Assembly: GCF_002915595.1 (NCBI RefSeq)
Contig: NZ_PQGG01000042.1
Location: forward strand, 1-64,000
Direction: 5' to 3'
From: Zhongshania marina
GTDB lineage: Bacteria > Pseudomonadota > Gammaproteobacteria > Pseudomonadales > Spongiibacteraceae
DNA: 64,000 nucleotides
The notes beneath the pieces were generated by a model. That model ran no database searches, was not told the DNA's origin, and saw only the letters and a list, made by a program, of their open reading frames with translations. This document shows positions 31,659-40,255 of this stretch, piece by piece; positions within the stretch are counted from its first letter, which is position 1, and every line of letters begins with the position of its first letter. The position numbers were made by a program, and so were the translations under genes.

Positions 31659-32090
31659 ATGAGTGATATCGAAGCAAAGAAGCTGGAAGAAGCGAATCTG
31701 GCCTTAACTAAAGAGGTGTTTTTTAGATTTGGCAGTCATGATGTTGATGGCATAGTGGAGCTGCTGCATGACGATGCCCACATTGAATTCTATGGGCCTA
31801 GCGAAATTCCCTATGCTGGAGACTACAAGGGCCTAGCCGAATGTCGAGAATTTTTTAATACGGTACTTTCTTCGGTTGATATTCATGTATTCGAGGCCGA
31901 CGAGTTTATCTGTGAAAACGACAAGGTCATTGTGGTAGGCCACTTGCGCTTAACGACTAAAATTAACGGCAATGAAATTAAATCGCCCTTCGTACACGTT
32001 ATCACCTGTAAAGACGGAAAATGGCTGTGGTTCCGCGATTTTATGAATACCACAGTGGCTTATAAGGCGTTTACCAACAATGCTGCCTAG
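31659..32090 (+). CDS. SnoaL-like (NTF2 superfamily) protein
   Basis: 143 residues with the cone-shaped NTF2-like pattern: 'FRFGSHDVDGIVELLHDDAHIEFYGP', 'GDYKGLAECREFF' and 'VHVITCKDGKWLWFRDFMNT'. Relatives include polyketide cyclases, limonene epoxide hydrolases and ketosteroid isomerases. Its place directly after the P450 and ferredoxin genes makes it a candidate enzyme for the hydroxylated intermediate. Catalytic residues cannot be assigned from sequence alone. Confidence 0.75.
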   Translation: MSDIEAKKLEEANLALTKEVFFRFGSHDVDGIVELLHDDAHIEFYGPSEIPYAGDYKGLAECREFFNTVLSSVDIHVFEADEFICENDKVIVVGHLRLTTKINGNEIKSPFVHVITCKDGKWLWFRDFMNTTVAYKAFTNNAA

Positions 32091-32457
32091 TCACCGTAGT
32101 TTCTATGTGTCGGATGTAGGCTTGTTTTTACTCTTAGCCATTCCGTGTCTCAATGAGTATTTGATCAGTATCATACTTTCCTTTGGCGACGCTGGCTTCT
32201 ACGTTGGTTCGGCGAAGACGGCATTAATTACCTTTGTGGGGATTGCCGGAGTACTGGGGCTGGGCTTTTCATTACTTCGGTTACGGATTCCCGACAGTAG
32301 AAATCTGGTATTAATTAGCTTGCTGGTAAAAATATTTGCTGGAGGGTGGTTGCTGTTTGGGTATATGCAGGGCGTATCTCCGGCGCTATTGGTATTAGCC
32401 TTGGCAGACTTTGGTGCAGCAGCAGTTTTTGCTACGGCGTTGATAAAGAAGACGTAA
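32080..32457 (+). CDS. Small four-helix membrane protein of unknown function
   Basis: 125 residues with four predicted membrane helices (about 12-32, 44-66, 77-96 and 100-120). No family recognised. It overlaps the end of the SnoaL-like gene by 11 bases and lies 91 bases before the TonB receptor, so it belongs to the same unit; a role in moving or sensing the substrate is a guess only. Confidence 0.6.
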   Translation: MLPSHRSFYVSDVGLFLLLAIPCLNEYLISIILSFGDAGFYVGSAKTALITFVGIAGVLGLGFSLLRLRIPDSRNLVLISLLVKIFAGGWLLFGYMQGVSPALLVLALADFGAAAVFATALIKKT

Positions 32458-32548
32458 ATAGAAAACCTGGAAGTGGCAGTACAAAGTAGGTGCGAATAGA
32501 CACCTGCATCGCTGCTTAATAAAAACAGATAATAATGGTGTGTGAAAC

Positions 32549-34900
32549 ATGAATTACCTTTATCGAATGATGGCCTTGGCTATTGGTAGTGGCGCGGCGG
32601 TGTCAATTCCTACATCGGCGCTTGCCGCCGGTCAGGGAAGCCGCTTAATTGAGGAGGTCATGGTTACGGCCCAAAAGCGCGAAGAGGACTCACAAGATAT
32701 TCCTATTATGATTAGCGCTTTTAGCGGTGAAAAGCTAGATGCAATGGGGGTCGACTCCACCGCAGATCTTCAAAAGATCACTCCAGGCCTCACCTTTACC
32801 TATGCATATGGCTATACGGTAATCTATTTGCGCGGTATTGGAACTGATGCATTCCTTCCGAATGCTGATCCCAGTATTGCCACTTATATTGATGGGATTA
32901 ACATTGGCCCAAGTCAGGGTAAGCAAGACACACTAGGCGCAGTGAAGCGTGTCGAGGTGCTAAAGGGACCGCAGGGAACCTTGTTTGGGCGCAATGCGAC
33001 CGGCGGCGCGATCAGCATTATTACAGAAGATCCACCGGAGGAGTTTACCGGCTATTTAAAGACCGAAATCGGTAATTACAACGCCAAGGCCAGTCAGCTT
33101 TATTTGGGCTTGCCTGTGACAGATACCTTGGGTCTAACGGTCTCTCTATTTAATAGTTCGCAAGACTTATATGGTCGCAATGAAGTGTTTGGCGAGCCAG
33201 GTCCCATGAGGGATGAGTTTGCAGAGGGCGCTCGCGTCAAAATGCGTTGGGACCCTTGGGACAGTTTCTCAATGACCTTAATTGCATCTTACGGGAATCA
33301 ATTTACCAGTAACTCCTTGTCGCAAGAAAACACCAGACCGTCGCCAGTGCTATTAGCCGGTGTGGAAGCCGACGAGCAAGATCGTGTTTGGCATAACGAC
33401 GATCTTGGTGGCAACTCTACTATGAACGAATTATATGGCGGGATATTTGAATGGCATCCGGGTCCTGTAGATGTGAAATTTATTTATTCAGAAAACTACG
33501 CCATCGTTGACGAGGCCCATTACGACCTTGATTCAACGGAGCAGGCAGAGGCCTATTTTTACAGTGCTGACCAGTTCAATGATCAAAAAACCTACGAGTT
33601 ACAGGTTTTGTCCAATGAGGACACTTGGTTGTCTGAGGATCTGCAGTGGGTTGCCGGCTTATATCGCCTAGAGGGAGAGGGTGGCTTTGGGAGCTTGTAT
33701 CTCACGCTTAATCCAACTGGCTTGGCATTTAACCTTGTTGGTTTGCCGAATCTACTAGCACCGATTTTGGGGCCGATACTTAATTCAACACCTGATGTTG
33801 TACTTGGTAACGGCGGTATTCTCACTACAGAATCTAACTCAGCCTACGCTCAGGCGACGTGGTTTACCACCGATTGGTTTAATGTCACGGCAGGTGTGCG
33901 TTATCAAGAAGAAGTGCGCGGCATTACCAATAGCTATCTAGACGTGGTATTGCCGACTGCGGGTGATCCACCAAATGAATATTATAAGTCGGGTGATCGC
34001 TCGCAAAATGTTCGCATATCAGATTTTGAAGCGCCGGATCTGGAAGAAAAGACGGTTTCACCGCGAATCGCAATACAGTTCTTTCCTTCAGACAATTTGC
34101 AGATATTTGCCTCTGCTCAGCGCGGCTATAAGAGCCCAACCTATAATATTGTTAATTTCTTTACCAACCCTGATCCGGTAGATAAAGAAGAGGCAACAGC
34201 TTTTGAGTTAGGTTTTAAGTCTGATCTGTTTGATAGCACCTTGCGTCTGAACGGCGCAATATTTAAAACGAAGATAGACGGCTTATTAACAGCCCTTGTC
34301 GCCATTCCCTCTGGCGGTATTGTGAGTTTTAAAAATGCAGGTACTGCTGAAATAGAGGGTGCTGAAATTGATTTTCAATGGCAGCCAATGGCGGATCTTA
34401 ATCCTGGTCTAGTGTTCAGTGGCGGTGCGACATACCTAGACGCCTATTATACCGATTATAAAAACGGCGCCGGCTTTGATGACGACACCGGTCTGTATTT
34501 TGGTGACGATAGTTTAACAGGTGACCCTGCTCGGGACTTTAGCGGCAATCGTATTGTGAGAACGCCGCGCTTTAGCTCCAGCGTGTCGGCCAACCAATTC
34601 TTGAGTTTAGGTGAGATGGGTAATCTTGAGTTTGGTGTGGACTATTACTACAACGGTGGCTACAACACGACTCCCCAAGCATCACCGCATTTTGAACAAG
34701 ACCAATATGAAACTTGGGCAGGTCGCGTCTCATATTTTTACGACCCACTTGGTTTGCAATTAACGGCCTTTGTTAATAACGCGAAAGACAAAGACTATAC
34801 CCAAGCGATGGTGCAGCAGGACTTTGGTCGCACAGTGACCTTAGCGCCACCGCGTACCTATGGTTTAAAACTGAAATGGGATTTCGACACGCTGTTTTGA
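32549..34900 (+). CDS. TonB-dependent outer-membrane receptor of the P450 cluster
   Basis: 783 residues: signal peptide (cleavage near ALA-AG), TonB-box region 'IEEVMVTAQKREED', plug domain with 'YLRGIGTDAFLPNADPSIATYIDGI' and 'VEVLKGPQGTLFGRNATGGAI', and a barrel ending in F. This subfamily is common in sphingomonads and marine gammaproteobacteria for large or hydrophobic substrates. Linked to the aldehyde dehydrogenase-P450 genes, it probably imports their substrate. Confidence 0.88.
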   Translation: MNYLYRMMALAIGSGAAVSIPTSALAAGQGSRLIEEVMVTAQKREEDSQDIPIMISAFSGEKLDAMGVDSTADLQKITPGLTFTYAYGYTVIYLRGIGTDAFLPNADPSIATYIDGINIGPSQGKQDTLGAVKRVEVLKGPQGTLFGRNATGGAISIITEDPPEEFTGYLKTEIGNYNAKASQLYLGLPVTDTLGLTVSLFNSSQDLYGRNEVFGEPGPMRDEFAEGARVKMRWDPWDSFSMTLIASYGNQFTSNSLSQENTRPSPVLLAGVEADEQDRVWHNDDLGGNSTMNELYGGIFEWHPGPVDVKFIYSENYAIVDEAHYDLDSTEQAEAYFYSADQFNDQKTYELQVLSNEDTWLSEDLQWVAGLYRLEGEGGFGSLYLTLNPTGLAFNLVGLPNLLAPILGPILNSTPDVVLGNGGILTTESNSAYAQATWFTTDWFNVTAGVRYQEEVRGITNSYLDVVLPTAGDPPNEYYKSGDRSQNVRISDFEAPDLEEKTVSPRIAIQFFPSDNLQIFASAQRGYKSPTYNIVNFFTNPDPVDKEEATAFELGFKSDLFDSTLRLNGAIFKTKIDGLLTALVAIPSGGIVSFKNAGTAEIEGAEIDFQWQPMADLNPGLVFSGGATYLDAYYTDYKNGAGFDDDTGLYFGDDSLTGDPARDFSGNRIVRTPRFSSSVSANQFLSLGEMGNLEFGVDYYYNGGYNTTPQASPHFEQDQYETWAGRVSYFYDPLGLQLTAFVNNAKDKDYTQAMVQQDFGRTVTLAPPRTYGLKLKWDFDTLF

Positions 34901-34917
34901 GTGAGAAAAACACCCTT

Positions 34918-34959
34918 GCGGAGGATGTGTGGACGGCGCGTCCTCCGCTTTTTTAATTT
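34918..34959 (+). terminator. Rho-independent terminator after the TonB receptor
   Basis: GCGGAGGA (34918-34925) pairs with TCCTCCGC (34941-34948), followed by TTTTTTAATTTTT. It lies before the small secreted-protein gene, so that gene is either read through or has its own promoter. Confidence 0.85.
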
Positions 34960-34981
34960 TTAGAATAAAAAGGAAGTACAC

Positions 34982-35407
34982 ATGAAATTAAATCGTATTA
35001 TATCTAAACCTTTAGTAGCTGCAGCGCTGCTGATGTCAATGCCACTTCTGAGTACAAAGGTGTTTGCGCAAGCGGAGTTGGCGAATTTATTGTCGCTTAG
35101 CGATGGCCCTGGCGCGGTGCTTTACGCTCCTATTAGTAATTTGGGATTATTGCCGCGCAGTATTGAAAATGGCGGTGCGTTCTTTAATGCGGGCAGCGAT
35201 ATATTGTTAAGCGGGCGCAATCCACTCGATATCGTAATAAGCTTAGGTGGACCATTGAAGGGGCAGCTAGTGCCTATATTAGACGTGCTGATGAATGACC
35301 CATTATCGACTGGCGATTTTATTCTTGGCGGCGGTACGATTATTTCAGAAGGTCTGACCATCATTCCGGCAATTCCATTATTAAATTCGCCGCTGCTGGG
35401 CTTGTAG
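34982..35407 (+). CDS. Small secreted protein of unknown function
   Basis: 141 residues with a clear signal peptide (cleavage near KVFAQA). The mature part is rich in leucine, glycine, isoleucine and proline, has no cysteine and contains repeated 'PLL/PIL' and 'GDFILGGG' elements. I do not recognise the family. An AAGGAAG binding site stands upstream. It follows the TonB receptor and its terminator, so it might be a periplasmic or outer-membrane partner of the uptake system. Confidence 0.65.
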   Translation: MKLNRIISKPLVAAALLMSMPLLSTKVFAQAELANLLSLSDGPGAVLYAPISNLGLLPRSIENGGAFFNAGSDILLSGRNPLDIVISLGGPLKGQLVPILDVLMNDPLSTGDFILGGGTIISEGLTIIPAIPLLNSPLLGL

Positions 35408-35416
35408 TAAAGGTGT

Positions 35417-35638
35417 TTAGCGTAGCAATGGCCTTAGCATATTTTCGAGGCCATTGAGTTTAATCTCGTACATTAGCGCGAGCTGTTCACCGAGCTTGCC
35501 CTTGGGAAAACCCTGTTTGTGAAACCACACCAAATAAGGTTCTGGAAGTTCGAGTAACTTTCGACCTTGGTATTTTCCAAAGGGCATGACTTGGTTTACT
35601 GCGTCAATCAGCAGTTGCGGGTCTTGATCAAGATTCAT
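35417..35638 (-). CDS. DUF3820 family protein
   Basis: 73 residues from the methionine at 35638; the frame could extend to 35665 but the longer N-terminus does not match the family. The conserved part is 'MPFGKYQGRKLLELPEPYLVWF' split by the usual G-K-Y-x-G-R core, then 'KGKLGEQLALMYEIK'. Members are small proteins found widely in gammaproteobacteria; function is unknown. Its start overlaps the end of the TetR gene by 11 bases. Confidence 0.8.
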   Translation of the reverse strand: MNLDQDPQLLIDAVNQVMPFGKYQGRKLLELPEPYLVWFHKQGFPKGKLGEQLALMYEIKLNGLENMLRPLLR

Positions 35639-36284
35639 TTTTGCTGCCTGAACTATGCCAAGCATTGGCGCCTAAGGCGATCAGTCGTAATTGTTTTTCT
35701 GCTTTTTGGATGAGTTCAGCATCGTCTTCGCCACGGGGTCTTCCCATCAATTGCTGGGTGACGATTTGAATCATTGAGCCGATCATCAAGCTCGCCAGCA
35801 TTTGCAGATCTTCCTCGCTCCAATTGTCGCTACTTACTAGGCGGGCTAAATCACTGGCGAGTTCAACTTCGAGTTGCTTGAATTCATCGTTAATGGCGTT
35901 GCGAATGACCGCCACACCGCCAAAGGCCTCTCGGCTAATAAACTGAAACTGTCGACGGTGGGCGCGGACATAGGTGATGAAGGTTTCCACCGAGCGGCGG
36001 ATTATTAATTCTTCTGGAATGGGATTGGCCCGCACTGTGATTAGCATGGTGCGCAGGGTACTGAAGGATGAGGTAACTAATTCCAGTCCAAGGCTGTCCA
36101 TGTCTGGAAAGTGTCGGTAAAAAGCGCCGGGGGTAATGCCAATTTCGCGGGTGACTTCTCGCAGGCTGATACCGTCAAAACTTTTATCGCGGTTGATCAA
36201 TTCTAGTACGGCTTCGAGTAGTGCCTGCCGTGTATTAATGAGGGTATCGCCGTGGCTGCGATGACGCTTTTGTGGACGACTCAT
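35628..36284 (-). CDS. TetR-family regulator, FabR/DesT-like
   Basis: 218 residues: N-terminal helix-turn-helix 'ISLREVTREIGITPGAFYRHFPDMDSL' and a long helical ligand domain. FabR and DesT, which read the saturation state of acyl-CoA or acyl-ACP, share the 'R..LLEAVLELI...KSFDGISLREV' pattern. Located downstream of a desaturase-reductase pair that has DesT-like boxes, so control of membrane lipid unsaturation is likely. Confidence 0.78.
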   Translation of the reverse strand: MSRPQKRHRSHGDTLINTRQALLEAVLELINRDKSFDGISLREVTREIGITPGAFYRHFPDMDSLGLELVTSSFSTLRTMLITVRANPIPEELIIRRSVETFITYVRAHRRQFQFISREAFGGVAVIRNAINDEFKQLEVELASDLARLVSSDNWSEEDLQMLASLMIGSMIQIVTQQLMGRPRGEDDAELIQKAEKQLRLIALGANAWHSSGSKNES

Positions 36285-36449
36285 AGAGTTGCTTAACCTT
36301 GGTCGAGAGTTATTGCATCGCGTATTGAAGGGGAATCCCGCGAAGCTCTTGGTTCGGGGTGTCAGGCGCGGTGCTCAGAATATAGTAAGCAAGTTTACAA
36401 GCCCTCGCTGGATGTGGCCAGCGAAGGATGTGGTGGGTGGTATTGATAG

Positions 36450-37574
36450 TTATGCGGTGATCGAGGTTTGAGAGTTGCGGGGCGGTAAGGCCAGTTTAAA
36501 TATTTTTGCCCAAACCGAGGCGTACTGGCTCCACAGCGGGCCGGTGTTATATGGAATACCGTATTTATTACAGACCTTGCGTACCTTTAGCGCCATTTCA
36601 GCGTAGCGGTGCGCAGGAACATCGGGAAACAGATGGTGTTCAATTTGGTGAGACAAGTTTCCGCTCATGATATGAAAGAGCTTGCCGCCCTCGATGTTTG
36701 CAGAGCCAAGTAGCTGGCGGTAATACCAATGACCTTGGGTTTCGTTTTCACAAACATGCTTGGGAAAGGTGTGAACCTCTGCTGGAAAGTGCCCGCAGAA
36801 TATAATGGTGAAACTCCAGATATTTCTTATAAGGTTAGCGACGGCATTGGCGGCCATAACAACTGGGAATAGCGGCCCTGCAAGGGCGGGAAATAAAATG
36901 AAATCTTTACCCCAAATCCGCGCTGTCTTGCGCAAGGATTGCTTTAGCTTTGGCCAAGTTTCGCGGAATGACCGTTTGCCGGTGCGCAGGCTGTCCATTT
37001 CAACGTCGTGCAGTGCAACACCCATATCAAAGAACAACATTAGTAAGGTCGCAAAAATGGGGTTGGCTAAATAAGCTGGATGCCAATATTGCGCAGCGTC
37101 CATGCGTAAAATACCGTAGCCAATATCGCGGTCTTTACCCAATATATTGGTGTAGGTGTGGTGCTCATAATTATGGGAATGCGCCCATTGCTCGCTCGGG
37201 CAGTTGGTGTCCCAGTCGTAGAATTTGGAATGGAAGCGTGGGTCCCCCATCCAGTCGTATTGGCCGTGAATAATATTGTGGCCAATTTCCATATTGTCGA
37301 GAATTTTGGCAATACCCAGTCCAATGCTTCCCGCGCAGATGAGCAGCCAAAATACTGGCCAACTAGCTACTGCTAGGCCAAGTGATGGTAAAAACGGCAG
37401 GGCAGCAAATATGCTGATTCGAGAACTGATTGCTAGCCCACGCTGAAAGGCGACGACACGCTTAATATAGTTTGCGTCTCTTGCGCCGCGCTCACTCAGC
37501 GCCTGTTGTTTTATGGCGTCGATTTCGTCGCCAAAGGCGGCAAGTTGTTCGGCGTTTAATGTTTTTTGATTCAT
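36450..37574 (-). CDS. Membrane fatty acid desaturase
   Basis: 374 residues from the methionine at 37574 (further upstream codons are within the preceding gene). Three histidine boxes typical of membrane di-iron desaturases: HNIIH at 99-103, HSHNYEHH at 132-139 and HQIEHH towards the C-terminus, with four hydrophobic stretches. The HQIEHH box is typical of the acyl-lipid/acyl-CoA desaturases such as Pseudomonas DesB/DesC relatives. It follows the reductase gene by 55 bases. Confidence 0.88.
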   Translation of the reverse strand: MNQKTLNAEQLAAFGDEIDAIKQQALSERGARDANYIKRVVAFQRGLAISSRISIFAALPFLPSLGLAVASWPVFWLLICAGSIGLGIAKILDNMEIGHNIIHGQYDWMGDPRFHSKFYDWDTNCPSEQWAHSHNYEHHTYTNILGKDRDIGYGILRMDAAQYWHPAYLANPIFATLLMLFFDMGVALHDVEMDSLRTGKRSFRETWPKLKQSLRKTARIWGKDFILFPALAGPLFPVVMAANAVANLIRNIWSFTIIFCGHFPAEVHTFPKHVCENETQGHWYYRQLLGSANIEGGKLFHIMSGNLSHQIEHHLFPDVPAHRYAEMALKVRKVCNKYGIPYNTGPLWSQYASVWAKIFKLALPPRNSQTSITA

Positions 37575-37629
37575 AGCCTTGTCCCAAAATTGAGGTGCTA
37601 GTGTTTGTGTGGCTGGCTGGTGTAGATCA

Positions 37630-38775
37630 CTACAGCGACAAGCTGACGTCGCCGAGTGCCTGCGAAATACATAAGCGGATATGTTCTTCGCCATGGCTAA
37701 TCTCGCCGGTGCTGATATTGCGAACACTGCCGCTGGTTTTTAAGCAGCTACAGGTATGGCAAATCCCCATCCGGCAGCCAGACTGTGGGTTTAGCCCCGC
37801 GTCTTCGGCTTGTTCTAATAAATTGCGACCGTCGTTGGCGACATTCGACAGGCTTTTATTAAATGCGATATCGCCGGCTACTTCACCTTCGTATTGCGCC
37901 GCAGTTGCGGCCTTGAAGCGCTCGCTGAGTAATTTGTCTTTATGGCCTAGCAATTCGTATTCAGACTGCACTGCATTTATTAATTGCTCCGGCCCGCATA
38001 CATAGCTTAGTGGCAGCGAAAGTGCCTTGGTTTGTTCTGTCAATGCGGGATTAAGACTCAGTGCCTTAAGAAGATGCTGCTGATTAAAGTGGCCCTGTAG
38101 ACCATGCTCAGCTGTAGAGTCATTTTGGCTGTAAACCATCAGCAAGGAAAAATTAGGGTGCTGCTGGGCTAATTCTTCTAAGCGTTCTTTAAAAATGCAG
38201 CTTGTTTTATTGCGGCTGTAGTACAGAAGGGTGATCGCGCTATCGTGCTTATACTCCAGCAGGGTATCAATCATTGCCATAACGGGGGTAATGCCGCTGC
38301 CAGCGGCAACAAAAAGTAGTGCGCTTGGTATTTGCGTGGGCAGCACAAAATCACCTTGAGCTAGCGAGATCGCAATACGGTCGCCCACTTTTAGTTGGGT
38401 GTTTAAATAGTGCGAAATAAATCCATCGTCATGGTCTTTCACCGTAATACGCGGTTTCGTGGTAAAGGCGCTGCGGCTAAGTGAGTAGCAGCGATTGTGC
38501 TGGCGGCCATTAACTTCGATGTGAACTTGAATAAATTGACCAGCTTGAAAATGTGTCCACTCACCATTGGGAGAGAGTTCGATACTCACTGAATCATCGG
38601 TTTCCCGGGTGATGTTGGTGATACGCGCCGGGATACGAGTGTTATCCAGCGACCACATGGGGTTGATAACCTCAAGGTAGCGGCCGATTCCGTGTGGCGC
38701 GGCCAGTGCATTGATTAGCGGTGTATCGACGATACGGCGCCAAGCACTGCGGGCTGTTGTTGTGGCAAGGCTCAT
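37630..38775 (-). CDS. Ferredoxin reductase fused to a [2Fe-2S] ferredoxin
   Basis: 381 residues: an N-terminal FAD-binding barrel ('RCYSLSRS', about residues 94-101), an NAD(P)-binding part ('FVAAGSGITPVMAMIDTLL', around 150-168) and a C-terminal plant-type ferredoxin with CRMGICHTCSC and a later cysteine ('RLCIS'). Such proteins pass electrons from NAD(P)H to membrane desaturases. First gene of the desaturase operon, behind two DesT-like boxes. Confidence 0.88.
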   Translation of the reverse strand: MSLATTTARSAWRRIVDTPLINALAAPHGIGRYLEVINPMWSLDNTRIPARITNITRETDDSVSIELSPNGEWTHFQAGQFIQVHIEVNGRQHNRCYSLSRSAFTTKPRITVKDHDDGFISHYLNTQLKVGDRIAISLAQGDFVLPTQIPSALLFVAAGSGITPVMAMIDTLLEYKHDSAITLLYYSRNKTSCIFKERLEELAQQHPNFSLLMVYSQNDSTAEHGLQGHFNQQHLLKALSLNPALTEQTKALSLPLSYVCGPEQLINAVQSEYELLGHKDKLLSERFKAATAAQYEGEVAGDIAFNKSLSNVANDGRNLLEQAEDAGLNPQSGCRMGICHTCSCLKTSGSVRNISTGEISHGEEHIRLCISQALGDVSLSL

Positions 38776-38831
38776 ATCCTCTCCTTAATGTCTAAAAATT
38801 GAGCTGCTGATCTATATTTAAATCAGCACTT

Positions 38832-38887
38832 AGTAAACGTGTGTGCACAATAGGCTTGCAGCGCGTGTTTGTCAACGGGTGTTTACT
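38832..38887 (-). promoter_or_regulatory. Two DesT/FabR-like operators before the desaturase operon
   Basis: AGTAAACGTGTGTGCACA (38832-38849) matches the DesT palindrome AGTGAACGCTTGTTCACT at 14 of 18 positions. The reverse complement of 38870-38887, AGTAAACACCCGTTGACA, matches at 12 of 18. Both contain AGTAAAC and lie 57-112 bases upstream of the reductase gene. The TetR-type gene downstream of the desaturase is the likely binder. Confidence 0.5.
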
Positions 38888-39147
38888 TAGGTTTGCTCGA
38901 GGCAGGTAATTCTGTAGAAATCGATTAATTGTTATTAAGTTATTGAATTAAATTGTATTTATTGACTTTTTGCTGGGGCCGGAAGACCTGAATATTGCTT
39001 TTTGCTTCAATAAATGTGAATTTTTAACAGCAGTGGCTACGGCATTTTATGAGCGATGCTTTTTGCTGGGGAGCTAAGCGCTGGGATTGCTTCTAGCAAT
39101 TCTGTTAAACTTCGCGACCCCAGTATCCGTGACAAAGAGATAGAGTT

Positions 39148-40191
39148 ATGGCGGAACAAGCTTCAGCGCAACAGGTGGTTCGCGAACATTTGGCGCAGTT
39201 GCATGAGCAACCCAAGGTCCCAGCAGAAGAGCGGGCGGCCTTGCGTGAAAAAATTAAGCGCCTGCTTATTGAGCGCAATGCGGTTTTAGTGGCGCATTAT
39301 TACACCGACCCCGAAATTCAGGCGCTGGCCGAAGAAACCGGTGGCTGTGTATCTGACTCTTTGGAAATGGCGCGCTTTGGTCGCGATCATGACGCCTCAA
39401 CGCTGGTGGTGGCGGGCGTTAAGTTTATGGGCGAAACCGCTAAGATATTGTCCCCTGAAAAGCGCATATTAATGCCGACTTTAGAGGCCACCTGCTCTTT
39501 AGATATTGGTTGCCCAATCGATGAGTTTTCTGCATTTTGCGACGAGCACCCCGACCGCACCGTCGTGGTTTATGCAAATACCTCAGCCGCAGTAAAAGCC
39601 CGTGCAGACTGGGTGGTGACCTCTAGTATTGCTTTAGACGTGGTGGATTACTTAGACGGCGAAGGGCAAAAAATACTCTGGGCCCCCGACAAGCATTTGG
39701 GTGATTACGTTCGCCGAGAGACCGGCGCCGATGTATTGCTATGGGATGGCGCCTGTATTGTTCATGAAGAATTTAAAGCGCAGGGTATTCTCGATCTGAA
39801 AAAGGTTTACCCCGATGCGGCGGTGCTTGTGCACCCCGAGTCGCCGGCGAGCGTGGTTGAATTGGCTGATATGGTCGGCTCAACAACACAAATTATTAAT
39901 GCCGCGCGGGACTTGCCGAATAAGCAGATGATTGTCGCTACGGATCAGGGAATTTTTTATAAGCTTCAGCAGCAAGTGCCAGATAAGGAATTTATTATTG
40001 CGCCAACGGCGGGTAGCGGTGCCACCTGTCGCAGCTGTGCTAACTGCCCGTGGATGGCGATGAATGCCTTAGATAATTTGGCCGCCGTGCTTGAAAGCGG
40101 CACAAATGAGGTGTTTGTTGATCCAGCGTTGGGGCTAGAGGCCATGAAGCCATTAACGCGAATGCTGGATTTTGCAGCCGGTAAGCGCTAA
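39148..40191 (+). CDS. nadA: Quinolinate synthase NadA
   Basis: 347 residues. NadA condenses iminoaspartate with dihydroxyacetone phosphate to quinolinate, the first committed step to NAD, using a [4Fe-4S] cluster. Visible family motifs are '[25 protein letters not shown]', '[14 protein letters not shown]', 'HPE' and '[16 protein letters not shown]', supplying the cluster cysteines. The start follows AAAGAGATAGAG. It stands alone; no nadB or nadC nearby. Confidence 0.96.
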   Translation: MAEQASAQQVVREHLAQLHEQPKVPAEERAALREKIKRLLIERNAVLVAHYYTDPEIQALAEETGGCVSDSLEMARFGRDHDASTLVVAGVKFMGETAKILSPEKRILMPTLEATCSLDIGCPIDEFSAFCDEHPDRTVVVYANTSAAVKARADWVVTSSIALDVVDYLDGEGQKILWAPDKHLGDYVRRETGADVLLWDGACIVHEEFKAQGILDLKKVYPDAAVLVHPESPASVVELADMVGSTTQIINAARDLPNKQMIVATDQGIFYKLQQQVPDKEFIIAPTAGSGATCRSCANCPWMAMNALDNLAAVLESGTNEVFVDPALGLEAMKPLTRMLDFAAGKR

Positions 40192-40210
40192 TCGCGTGAC
40201 GCATATATAA

Positions 40211-40240
40211 AAAAACGCCGCTAAATTTAGCGGCGTTTTT
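40211..40240. terminator. Bidirectional terminator between nadA and bepA
   Basis: A perfect 30-bp palindrome: AAAAACGCCGCTAAA faces TTTAGCGGCGTTTTT. It ends the rightward nadA and the leftward M48 peptidase transcripts, whose stop codons are 19 and 16 bases away. Confidence 0.92.
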
Positions 40241-40255
40241 ATTTCTGGCATGGAT

